DNA from: Aplidium turbinatum
Taxonomy: Eukaryota > Chordata > Ascidiacea > Aplousobranchia > Polyclinidae
NCBI GenBank assembly: GCA_918807975.1
Contig: OU964919.1
Span: 34,045,824-34,109,823, forward strand
Length of the DNA: 64,000 bases
Direction of reading: 5' to 3'
Below the pieces are notes generated by a model, which searched no databases, had not been told where the DNA came from, and worked only from the letters and a program-made list of their open reading frames with translations. This document shows, one piece after another, positions 35,601 through 45,361 of this stretch (positions are counted from its first letter, which is position 1; the number at the start of each line of letters is the position of its first letter). The position numbers were made by a program, and so were the translations under genes.

Positions 35601-38019
35601 GATTCAACGGCTTCTGTCCAGCGCTCCTTCCTCTTTAAGTCCAGCCTTGCCAGCAGAGCTGTGGCTGAGCTGTTGGTGTCATTGCCCTGAGGGGCGTGGA
35701 GGAAGTTGGAGTAGAGGCTTTCGCACTCCTTATCCCAGCACGGTATGTAGGTCTTTCGTCGGCCGCGGGGGATGGATTGTTTTGCCGCTGATGTTATTGC
35801 ATCACAAAAGTCCTGGTAGGCTTCTTCCACGTTGTTGGTGTGAGGGGATGGGAGATACTGTGTGGCTTCATTGGTGAGGAGGCTATAGTACTCCCAGTTA
35901 GCCATTCTGAAGTTCCATCGATTAACAGGCTTGCTCGGGACAGGCATTATGAGCGTTGGAGCCGTGATAATCGAGGGTCGATGTTGGGACCTGGGGAACT
36001 TCTCTAGCACACGTCTGTCCGGTTGGCAATTATCGGGGTCATCACTTGCGAAAGCCAGATCGGGGTTTGTACCAGTGTTCCAGCGTCCGGAGAAGAAGCT
36101 CGCTGCACCCTTGGGATCGTGCAGTAGGGTGAGGTTGTTATTGGCTGACCATGAGGCCAGGCTTTCTCCGTCGGTGTTGGTGGTGTTGTAGCCCCAATCA
36201 ACGTGGTGGCAATTAAAATCGCCAGCATAGAGGCTGGGTTGGGGGAACACTGGGATGGCTGTTGGTGTTAAGCGTGAGGGTGGTGGCTTATAGACATTGA
36301 TGATGTGATAGCCTGATATGTCTATGCATAACCACTCTATCTCCGACTGGGCACTGGACTGGTCTATTGGCGTCCAGCTCAGTTGCTCATGGACAAACGT
36401 GGCGAGGCCGTGTTTCCTGCTGATGGTTGCGCCTGCGAGTGTGAAGTTGGGTAATACCAACTTATCCACAGATGTGCAGTGGGTCTCCTGGAGGAGAATA
36501 ACGAGGGCCTGATGTTTTGTGGCCAGATACTCGATGATGCTGAGCTTGCTGGCCGTGATGCCCTCGGTGTTCAGCTGCAGTACGGTGGGTCGTCGGTACT
36601 TTTCGACAGAGGAGCTGCCGCGCCCTGACAAGGGCGTTTCCCTATCCACCCTGGGCTGAACCTGGGCCTGGTTTGCTCGAGTGTGACAAGCTTCGTTTCG
36701 CATATCTTTTCTCAAAGATATGGTACTGACGGGAGGGACCACGAGAAGGTGCTTGTTCTTCCCCCCCAAGAATCGATAAGATCAACTAAAAGGTCAACAA
36801 GTCACAACTTGAAAATATATTCTGATAGTAGGCAATGGGGTCGTCAGATTTGTTGAAGATTTTGCACAATTCGCACCACAGCATGTAAATAAATTCTATC
36901 TAAAAACAAACAACAATGATTGCTATGCACTGTCATCTTGCGGTAGAAGTTTTCAACAAAACAGACTGAATATAGAATCGTTATCAAACCTTTCAGATAA
37001 CGCGTTTGGGTACTTACTGAGTAGAAACTGATACTACAGAAAGATCTATTCCTCCCACACTGAGTCCATTGGTTTGAGTGTCACTGATGAGGCGATTTGC
37101 AAGGTTTGTGCATGTTTCCAGGCATATTGTGTCGTTCACACAAAATCCCCCAATGAGGTCCACTATAGCATCAAAATAATACAAGAGAGGTTAAACGGAA
37201 ATGCATTGAAACAACACATCATCGTAAGAAGGACATAGCCTAAAGTGCGTCTCGTGTGTAGAAAATGAGAAACCAACAATGGTACTGTTGAAAAATAAGG
37301 CAAGCGATAATAACAATAATACAAAACATTAGAAGTACTGTTGGCAAATGTGTAAAATGTATAGCAATGACGTCATCTTTCCACCAGATCGTTTGGAGCC
37401 TTGCTGAATTTTCAACATTAGCTTATTTTGTTAAGTATGAAAGAACATAAGAGTCCAAACTTTGTATAACAATGAGTATAACAGTTATCAATTTCGTATT
37501 GAAGTAAAAGTTTTTATGCCCTTGACAAGTCGATAAAAAGACATTAGAAATAGCATTTATCTATTGTTGTTTTGTTTTTGTTAACTCTTTTGTCGCTATT
37601 TGCGTAAAATCAAAACATTTACTGTGTACTGTTTATTTTAAATTAACAATCTTTTTGAAAATTTAAACTGTAGATTACAATTCACCTAAAATTTACTTGA
37701 AACAAAATAATTCAGCATTTTATCTTTTCAGAACAAAAGGTGAAGACTCTTATGCAAGTGGTGTTTAAAAACAATTGTGTATAAATCCATAAAGCTAAAT
37801 ACGAATTCACCAACCTGCAATGCCTAACACCGAGAAAGAACCTTCACCTCTTAAGCATCTTTGAGGGGGTCCAGTAGTAGGACATGCCAAACTACGAAAC
37901 CAAGTATCATAGAAAACAATAGATCCCCTTGTTACCGTGGCACCAACATCACACGTCAGACTTTGTGCGTGCGCTAAAGTTAAAAAGGCGGCAAGAACGA
38001 ATAGACTTGATAGAAACAT
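32675..38019 (-). CDS. Ly6/uPAR-like GPI-type protein, one domain (gene 3, duplication copy B)
   Basis: Exons are 38019-37815, 37162-37018 and 32843-32675 (205, 145, 169 bp), giving 172 residues. The signal peptide is MFLSSLFVLAAFLTLAHAQ; a GTG-started longer frame exists but the ATG is preferred. The ten-cysteine domain ends in CDFECCDTNDCS and is followed by the hydrophobic tail TIAQTVITFLLCFLLQF. Donors are GTTGGT and GTAAGT; acceptors are CTATAG and TTCAG. It is intact despite a 3.2 kb LINE in intron 2, which lies in the same transcriptional orientation as the gene. Compared with gene 2, exon 1 differs at 18 of 205 positions by hand count. Twelve of these fall in 37 bp that encode part of the first finger. 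Role presumed extracellular binding; ligand unknown. Confidence 0.85.
33563..36777 (-). mobile_element. Young, apparently complete LINE (non-LTR retrotransposon)
   Basis: The body 33573-36767 is flanked by an exact 10-bp duplication AAGAATCGAT (33563-33572, 36768-36777). The paralogous site in copy A (near 22304-22318) is empty. The 3' end, at the left on this strand, finishes in ATC repeats about 30 bp after the stop. The 5' end is a run of seven G. GC content is visibly higher than that of the surrounding DNA. With a single ORF and 3.2 kb it has the size of RTE-type elements, while the C-terminal zinc knuckle recalls Jockey/I-type elements, so the clade is left open. Confidence 0.92.
33605..36703 (-). 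CDS. LINE endonuclease/reverse transcriptase (intact, 1032 codons)
   Basis: The first ATG is at 36703; the frame stays open to the 5' end of the element. From that ATG, an apurinic-type endonuclease spans about residues 40-230, with LQETH, YAGDFN and SQHRPS motifs. A reverse transcriptase spans about 500-760, with VFVDLTAAYD, NGVPQGSVLAP and the catalytic YADD near residue 668. The C terminus has a zinc-knuckle-like CECGATEQTADHVIHHC. The protein would nick DNA and copy the element RNA at the target (target-primed reverse transcription). There are no stops or frame breaks, so it could be active. No ORF1 is seen upstream: the element either has one ORF or is slightly 5'-truncated. Confidence 0.92.
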   Translation of the reverse strand: MRNEACHTRANQAQVQPRVDRETPLSGRGSSSVEKYRRPTVLQLNTEGITASKLSIIEYLATKHQALVILLQETHCTSVDKLVLPNFTLAGATISRKHGLATFVHEQLSWTPIDQSSAQSEIEWLCIDISGYHIINVYKPPPSRLTPTAIPVFPQPSLYAGDFNCHHVDWGYNTTNTDGESLASWSANNNLTLLHDPKGAASFFSGRWNTGTNPDLAFASDDPDNCQPDRRVLEKFPRSQHRPSIITAPTLIMPVPSKPVNRWNFRMANWEYYSLLTNEATQYLPSPHTNNVEEAYQDFCDAITSAAKQSIPRGRRKTYIPCWDKECESLYSNFLHAPQGNDTNSSATALLARLDLKRKERWTEAVESIDFTHSSRIAWSTLNNLTGRSRASHQQCPVSANSIASQLVENGKYKSRDRESDRSVLQEMTDLWRVTTPDGDNISGEFTPEEFSAALQHIKPGKAPGPDHLCPELILHAAASLKSWLKDFLSCCLRHLRIPRIWRRALVVAVPKPKKPPGDPKSYRPISLLCIPFKILERLIYARVEPIIDPQLPREQAGFRHGRSTVDQVTLMTQDIEDSFSAKKKAGAVFVDLTAAYDTVWHSGLTCKLLRLLPDRHMVHMMMELVQNRSFTLTTGSGRRSRLRRLKNGVPQGSVLAPLLFNIYTYDLPPTTSRKYAYADDLALLHSAGNWQSVERNLSQDMQTLSAYLQKWKLQLSKPKTVSAAFHLNNREAQREINIKIDGERLPYCAEPTYLGITLDRSLTYRRHLKSLRKKLSTRVALLRRLAGSGWGAGAKTLRTATLALVHSTAEYCAPVWCRSSHTHQIDTAINDALRTVTGCLRPTPTDCLPILAGIQPAELRRKGATISLARRALDPDHLLHATLKRPPPIKQRLKSRRPFVPAAQQLLKHAEELSLSAAHWTNHMWNTEWQNHTSTLRDFIPNADPRPPGMSLARLAWVRLNRLRTGVGRFRSDMHKWGLAPSSECECGATEQTADHVIHHCLTHRPPHGAHGLRILDDETAEWLKISCPPI

Positions 38020-38081
38020 TACGATGCTACTTTTTTTCACCTGTAAGTTTAATTATTCAATAAAGCAAGAATCAACTATTT

Positions 38082-41000
38082 TTAATACGAGCGCTGCAGT
38101 TGGTTGCACTATTACGAGTTCGTTGATTGTTATGCAGCCCAGTGCCTCATTGAATGAAAGCGATACTAGAAAATCTAACTCTAAAGTTCAATATGCACAT
38201 CAATATTTCTCTTACAAATTCATCTTTTTTATGTAAGGGTGTGTTATGCAATCTTACTAAACAACCACAGGTTAAAAATAGGTCTTCGATCTTTGGTTTA
38301 ATGTAATGAAAATTTTTAATTGTCTTAGTCAATTATTGTAGCAACCACTCATACAATATCGTTTGATTTGTTTGTGTAAAAAATTGTCATAACTCGTTTT
38401 ATCAACTCATACAAATCGTTTGGTCTGCAGCAAACTTGTCTCATAGTAGCCTACCTCTGTTCATCTGTAACTCTGTCCGACACTTACTTTGTTGCCACTA
38501 GCTAAAATAAACCTCGTTTTCTGATTAATCTGTTGTAAAACACACTTGTCACTTTAATCTGTCTTTAAACTTACAGTATTACGGCCCAGTTTTGTAACAA
38601 TCAAGGGAAAGCTTTTTCAATCAAATGCTTTTCATTTCCAGCCGATATACTAACTTGACATTATTATTTGTCACTGTGTTCGTGAACCTTTGGCGTTTGA
38701 AAGAAAAGACAAAAGAAAAATCGATTTCAGACTTGTTCAATTTATTTTAAAACAATGCCTATCAAGTTTCTTTGTAATTGAATACTTTCCAAATTCCAAG
38801 AGAGTACAAACCAGGCTCATTTTCATTTACACAATAAAATTACAATCTGTAACTTGTTGTCGTGTCCAAGCCAACAGTGTGACAAGTGATACACAATATC
38901 GACTGGGTGGATGGGAAGCTGGTGGTTGTGAAATAAAAATCGCTGCACAGCGCTTCTTCAACTCATGCATATGCAATACCTACTAATGCAGTGGTTCACA
39001 TACTTTTTAAAATCCGTTCTTCACTTTGCTTATGATCAAGCTTTTCATTTATCCCTTAGCACAGTACATTAAGCAAGCGACATCTGGCAAAGTGTTGCAT
39101 CGTTGCAGTCAAGTTGTTGAGACTTTCATATGTCGGCCACAAAGACAAAGATTGAAACAGTAAACTTATTTTAAATTAAAATGATCTTATAAAATTAAAT
39201 TTAAACTTCCTTTTCTAGGAGAAAATATACCTTCTTTCAAATTACACTATGTTTGTGATTTACCAGGCTTTCTCCCCCTTACTTTTAAAAACTGCAAACC
39301 TGAGCAGAACTGTCAGCGGAGAAGCAAATGGTTTATTTAAGATGACTGGTCAGCTACATGGTTAAAGGTGTCTGTTCGACATCAAAAGAACGTCGTATCA
39401 TCGTCAAACGCAAGCATGCTGCTGCTTTGTAGGAAGTCGGATGCAAATGCCTTCATGTCTACAATTTTCAACAGTCATTCATAAATCTAGATATGATAAC
39501 ATAAGTTCAAAAGTTTTTCAAAATGTGCAATAAAAATTGGTGCTATTAATTGATAATGTCAATGTCTTCTTGAAAAAAAAAATCATTTTGTTTTATACAA
39601 GCTTGCGCACTTGATGACAGTTTAGATGATGTGAAATGGATAAAAAAACGCCAATCTTCGAGTGCACCTTTAAACATGCCATTAAACATTTTATCTGCTC
39701 AGTTATCATGGGCTACTAAGGCTCTCAGCAGTATGTTACAAAAACGCTGATTAACCCCAGTTAAAATTCTTCTGAAATCATGAAATTTCTCCCTGGAGAT
39801 AAATTCCTCTCCCGCATAAAGTCCTACACTTTACGCAGTAACAGATTATTTGGTTGCTTTTTTCTAAACGCTCGATGATGAATCTGTTTTAGCCTATTTC
39901 AAGTTTTGTGCAAAAATCTTTTCAACTCCTTTACAAACTGAAAAAATCTTTCTTGTTTTACAGTTCTAAGGATTGGTATTTCTTGTCACATGATGGAAGC
40001 ATTGAGCCAGCCACGTCTATCACGATAAAAAGATGTAAAAGGCCACCAGTGTTCATTCACTTTGCACTGTAGGCTATATTGTATACTGCAGTTTACAATT
40101 TTGTTATAAAAATAGCACCTGGCTTTATTTGTTTTAAGTTATCGAGTTTGTTTTGCTGATGTTGTTTAAAAAACAATTTCGAAGACATTTAGTTCCAATG
40201 GGCTCCACCACTGTTTTTTTTGTGCTAATGTAAGCTCCACTAAACTGGGGGTAGTGGGGCATAGACATTCAACCATTGTATTTTTATAAGTGTATTCAAA
40301 ATCAAGGAGTTGTAAGCTTGTCTAATTAATATTTGCAGGTTTAGAAAATTTATTTGCTTTGAAAGGCATTTTGAATTATTTTGTGCAGTAATCGACATTT
40401 TTGAGGCACGGTGGTTTGAGAACTGCGTGGACTGTGTGAGTGTGTGGACTGTCACAATGGATGGCAATATTTGAGCATTTACCGTGAACAGCTCTCTATT
40501 AGTACCAACCATCAAGGAGCCTACTTTCTACAAGCATCAGGCGCAACTTTTAACTTCGCATTGACAAGTTGCTTGGCAAAACAACACTTTTCTCATAACC
40601 TTACAGAAAGGGTGAAAGTTGCACTCGCTTTGGTTTACGTTATATTATAGACTGTTTTCAGCCGTAAGTCCTGTTCTTGTGTATTATATCTCGCTTTTCT
40701 CAAACCTGATCCGGCTTTTCAGGCTGCAAACTATGCGATATAATTGCTTTAACTTTCTCCGTTCCTTAGGCAGGCCCTGTGTTCGTGAACAACATAGCGC
40801 AACATAGGCTACTATACTTTGCCCAACATGATACCGCTCGTCTGCTTTGCATTAAGGTTGTAGTGTGAGCTTCGGCAAGGCAGTTGCCTACGTAGGCTAA
40901 TAGAACAAAGTGGATTTTCAATGCAGAACTTGCTTATTCGTCGATCGCAGGGTGGACGCTTGCAACAACAAAGTATTAATGAATTATAAACGTCAGGTCT

Positions 41001-41308
41001 AAATATGTCTCTTACGAACCGTCTACCAAGGGTCTCAAACTTAAATTGATCTGAGGGTCAAATAAACACAATATACAGTGAAAAATCAATAAACAAAATA
41101 ACACAGTTAAAATGCAGTAGAAAATGTGGCAAGAGCGCACCAAGAACGTTAGATCGCAAGAAAAAGTAGAAAAAACAAGGAGATCAAAAAACACTGTAGT
41201 AACGCAAAAAAAACGCAAAGGAAAAAAACGAAACGACAGACCTGGGGAATAAAAATCTTGCAATCTTTCAAAAAGCTCGGGAAAAACTAAACCCTAAGAA
41301 CTTATCCG
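38082..41308. other. Intergenic DNA, no gene recognised
   Basis: No splice-supported exon or repeat pair was found. It may contain the promoter of gene 3 at its left edge. Confidence 0.4.
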
Positions 41309-41590
41309 CCCCGTTAGCTCAGTGGTTAACCGCCCAGCTCAAGATCACGCGGCGCAAGTTCGACTCTGGGGGTGTGCGCTTGAGCTACGCATTTCAGGAC
41401 TGCTCTCCATTCAGCGGCACCTAGTGAATGGAATAATTTCCCGGAAACAACACTTCAACAATCGGAAAACTTCACTCTGCCAATCTCGGTAACCGGCCCT
41501 GCGTCAAGAGCCTCTACAGGTAAGCAAAACTACTAGGAATAACCTATCAAGGCTTTGTCAGTATGAGGATAAAGATTCAAAACCAAACCA
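41309..41590 (+). mobile_element. SINE, family A
   Basis: The head CCCGTTAGCTCAGTGGTTAA with B box AAGTTCGACTCTG is followed by the family body and the ending GAGGATAAAGATTCAAAAC. It is close to the copy at 8630-8970. Confidence 0.78.
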
Positions 41591-44437
41591 AGAACTGACT
41601 TGGCAATGTGATTGTGATATAACAATGCGAGTTTCTTTCAAGCAAAAAATGGCGCGACAGTAGTGCTAATGTCGTATGAAGTTTGATGGGCACTTTCAGA
41701 CTTTTTGAGCAATTTTAGAGTGCATTTTATGTTCTTAAATCTATAGAAAACATACGTACTGTAACTGTTAATTATTTAAAAGCTTAAAGTGCATCGCTGG
41801 CCGCGCCAAAAGTCATCACGGAGTCGCGTGTTTGAGACCTTACTCTAATCAAAGACAGCTCGCCTTACTCTCTTGGATGACAGTCAGTAAAGCGATGCTC
41901 CGAAAATTAGCGCTTTTGGACACAAATATTTCGAATGAGAATGAAACGAAGTTTGGCAGTAACAAAGCGGTTCAAAATGAAACGAAATTCTTCACGAAAA
42001 AAATTAATATGAAAATATATCAAAACAAAGACAGTTGCACTAAAACAAAATGTATCGCCTTTTCACATTCGAACCTCGTCAAGACAACAGAACAGCTTAT
42101 CGACAGATCCTACGTGGGAGGGTTAAAGAAGCGTCATTATCCTATTGCCATCATAGACCCTCGGAAGTAAAGCCGTGCAACAACTCATCAACATAGCCCA
42201 TGCTATTGTGATTACAAGAGACACCATTGTTTTCGCTTTCAAGTTCAGGATGAGAAAAAAAGCCTAGTTATGTTTAAAATTGATTGTTTGACTTGTTTCG
42301 TTTTAAAAGAAAGTCATGATCACCTTCATGACATCAGACAGCAGCTCGACGAGGATATCGCAAAGTTATTCGGTGCTGCCAGTCCTTTTTCCATTACATG
42401 TGTTCTAATGTATAACTACTCAATTTTTTGTGTAGGAAGGACAAATAAAAGAACATGTCTCTCTCTCTCTCTCTCACCACAGAGCCCAAAAAATATGAGA
42501 GCCAATACAAATTTTTACAACTGAAACTGACCTATCTTCTTCTTAATATTAAACATGCTTTGAGGGTGTAGTGCTGTGATATCTATCGAGATTGTTTATT
42601 TGCTTTATGTTGTTGATTGATTTCAGCACTACGGGTTATAAACTTTTTAATTTGTTTGCCTACATATAGAATGTACTGGCGATTCTTAAAACAGTTTTCA
42701 TCAGCGACCCAAACAAATGTTAAATCAACTTTGGCCACCCGTTTTCTTGAACACTTATTGCACATTTCAGCTGCGTTATTTCGATGTGTGTTTGACAAAC
42801 CGTCATGTGACGAAATGTCTGGTCACGACAAAAATAGCAAAGTACGAACTGTAACAAAATTTAGGCTGTTGTTTAAAAAGTGTTTGAAACTAAAATGTTT
42901 TCATTTTCACAAATTAAATTGTCAAACTGCCATTGAAACAACACAAAAGATGAAATAAGTTCAGTTTTCGTTGTATTTGTGGAATCATACATTATTATTT
43001 TCATCTTGTTGTTTTTTACGCTTCATTATGCACTCAGATAATTTGGATCAAAAATTAATGTTAAAATTCAAAAAGAAGTAAAGAAGTGATTCAGAGACGT
43101 GTGTCCTCTCTGATTTTTGTGTCCTCTTTGATGTCTTATCGATCCAATTTGATTCACAACCAAATGATATCAAATTCCTTTCAGACGTACTGGCTAAAAA
43201 ATATTTCTAATTGTATTAGCCAATACCTGACATATTTTTCACTCACGATTAAACATTCGTTTCATGGAAGTACTGTGTGTAATTAATATTTTGCCATGCA
43301 AGCGCATCAGTCGTGACAGACTCAACACGCTTCCGTGAAGACCACTTGAAACTTTCTGCAATTACGTCACCGTTACATATTTTAGTATCAGTTAAACATG
43401 CAAAGTTTTATGACCAATTTTTTCATATTTTTTTTTTATTAAATCAGTTGAAATACCAATGGTTCAAGCTAGTCACAAAAGTTTAGTGTCTGGTAGCACT
43501 TTGTGATATTCAAGTTTTGCTTTAGATTTTTTTTCATTTGAAGAGGACCCATGTGTAGGCTATAATCTGTTCAAAAAGCTTAACAACTTTATTTAAAGTA
43601 TACCAGAAAAAACGCTTGAATTGAAGTGGGCCGCTTGCGAGGGAATGTATTACAGTGAGTCCTGGTGTATGATTTGATGTATTTCATTGTTTGAAAAAGA
43701 ATTTTCTAAAGAAATTTCTGAAATGGAGAAGTTTTTAAAATACAGACTGAGTTTCAAACTTTGACAAACTCGAATGTTGTTACAAACCAATAACACCAAA
43801 AGAGTGAGGTTGTAACTTGTAAGTATGAACTGTGTTAACATTTGGATCTTGCATGAAGATTGTAAAAAGGACGAAATCAAATTTTACAAACCAAATGCCA
43901 GAAGGCCTATATCGCTGTCAAAAATAGCCAAATCATATTTTAAACCACGCCTAGTCATCTTTTAATATGAGATGTCTTGTTCCTCGCGCAACTACCGTTT
44001 ACCAGCTTCATTTTTAATAAATCAGAAATCGATTTCGATATTACTGTTATAGTATCATCAGTCTAATCAATTGTAATTTGAATGCATGATGATGCCATAA
44101 TAGTATAATCGATATCTGACTATCAAAAATTAATCTGGAAAACTGTGTTGCGTGAGTAACAAAGTATTTTATACTAAATGATAAAAAAAATCTTTTGTTA
44201 AAAAAGTTATGTCAAGAAATCCATTCACTATGTGGAGAGATTGTTGAGCACTTATTCGCAGTCATCATTAAGTTTTCAAGAGAACAAGGAACATAGCCAG
44301 AAAGAGAATGGTACAACAAACGGTTTCATCAAGAATCCGATGGTTAACTTTTAAATGGTAACCTTTAACTTTGCCAAAATAACAAAACCAGCTAATTTGT
44401 AGTGAAGTTTGTCGCAATAGGGGCTAAAGAACACATG
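41591..44437. other. Intergenic DNA with two open frames of unknown nature
   Basis: Open frames at 41832-42170 and 42617-42958 (plus strand, about 110 codons each) have no recognised motif and no convincing splice context. A short (CT)n tract lies at about 42461-42477. Confidence 0.4.
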
Positions 44438-44497
44438 ATTACTATTAAGTAATCATTCTTTATTACAAAATACATGGAAAATCAGCAGAGCCCTATT

Positions 44498-44540
44498 GGC
44501 ATATGCATTTCGCTCTAACTTTAGAGCATCATTAGTGCCT
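44498..44540 (-). ncRNA. Hammerhead-ribozyme-like motif, left arm
   Basis: Read on the minus strand: stem I strand GGCA, a near-consensus CUGAUGA-type box, stem II GCTCTAA/TTAGAGC, then GAAA, a palindromic ATGCAT as minimal stem III with an A after it, and the stem I partner TGCC. All helices pair. The core box departs slightly from consensus, so activity is uncertain. Confidence 0.45.
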
Positions 44541-44889
44541 AAAAAGCAAACATAAGAAAGCAAAACCTAAAAACTGTCACTAAATAAATAAATAAATGAA
44601 TCTGCAGTAGCCTAAGATACTGCAGATTTTAATATTTAATATTAATAAATTTAATATTAATATTTTAATATTTTAATATTTTAATATTTTAATATTTAAA
44701 TATTAATATTTAATATTAATATTTAATAATTTTAATATTAATATTTTACGCAGCCAGTTAATATTTACGCAGTATTCTACCAGTTAGTTTTGGCAGTTAG
44801 TCTTGGTCAGTATCTTAGGCTACTGCAGATTCATTTATTTATTTATTTAGTGACAGTTTTTAGGTTTTGCTTTCTTATGTTTGCTTTTT

Positions 44890-44933
44890 AGGCACTAAAG
44901 ATGCTCTAAAGTTAGAGCGAAATGCATATGCCA
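44890..44933 (+). ncRNA. Hammerhead-ribozyme-like motif, right arm
   Basis: It is the inverse copy of the motif at 44498-44540, with the same GGCA/TGCC stem I, the same stem II and GAAATGCATA. Its CUGAUGA-type box also departs from consensus. Confidence 0.4.
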
Positions 44934-45283
44934 ATAGGGCTCTGCTGATTTTCCATGTATTTTGTAATAAAGAATGATTAATTGATACTTGATGGAGAAT
45001 CGCTGGCCCGCTGCTTCTTAGTCAGGAGATCCCCTAGCATATCCTTAATGGAAATCAATATATGTATTACTATTAAGTATTACTCTTCTCCGATAACGCT
45101 ACAACTTCGGATTATTGTTTTTTATTACTTGTTTCTGTTTGGAAATCTATGATAAATGAAAACAGCTTACGTTCCTATTTGGTTTTGCGCTTTCGTTAAA
45201 AATGTCTAGCCGCATCTACAGTTTTAATTGATGCTGCAAAATACTTCTTTCTGGACTTGCTGTGCTATTGCAACCTGGAATAG

Positions 45284-45290
45284 TATAAAT
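45284..45290 (+). promoter_or_regulatory. Candidate TATA box of gene 4
   Basis: TATAAAT lies 72 bp before the start ATG at 45362, which would give a 5' UTR of about 45 bases. It is a weak call in AT-rich DNA. Confidence 0.35.
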
Positions 45291-45361
45291 GTTTAAAAAT
45301 TAAATATCGGTGATTTTTGTTTGTAGATTATTTGAACACACATTTGTTGAACTAATCAAAG

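Larger units (their letters stand above)
29717..38081. repeat. Segmental duplication, copy B
   Basis: It aligns with 18211-24463 apart from the private LINE at 33573-36767 and the three insertions private to copy A. It is in direct orientation with copy A, 11.5 kb away at the left border. Confidence 0.9.
44438..45079. mobile_element. Penelope-like terminal fragment with inverted hammerhead-like arms and AT-rich core
   Basis: A 14-bp direct repeat ATTACTATTAAGTA (44438-44451, 45066-45079) flanks a 614-bp body. Arms 44450-44621 and 44807-44980 are near-perfect inverse copies. They surround a palindrome-rich core of TTTAATATTAATATT-like units (about 44626-44758). Each arm contains a hammerhead-like fold. 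About 85 bp of unique tail follow the right arm. No ORF. Gene 4 starts 280 bp to the right. Confidence 0.55.

Noticed and set aside
33708-36191. Several plus-strand frames of 60-106 codons
   Set aside because: They are shadows of the long minus-strand LINE ORF in GC-richer DNA.
37815-38040. Start of gene 3 at the first codon of the open frame
   Set aside because: That codon is GTG and directly follows an acceptor-like TTACAG. The ATG at 38019 gives a proper signal peptide; the same holds for gene 2.
42617-42958. 113-codon open frame as a gene
   Set aside because: It starts without ATG, has no known motif and no supporting exon; left as unclassified.
44626-44758. Replication origin or regulatory AT-rich element
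   Set aside because: The AT-rich palindromes form the core of an inserted element; nothing supports an origin.
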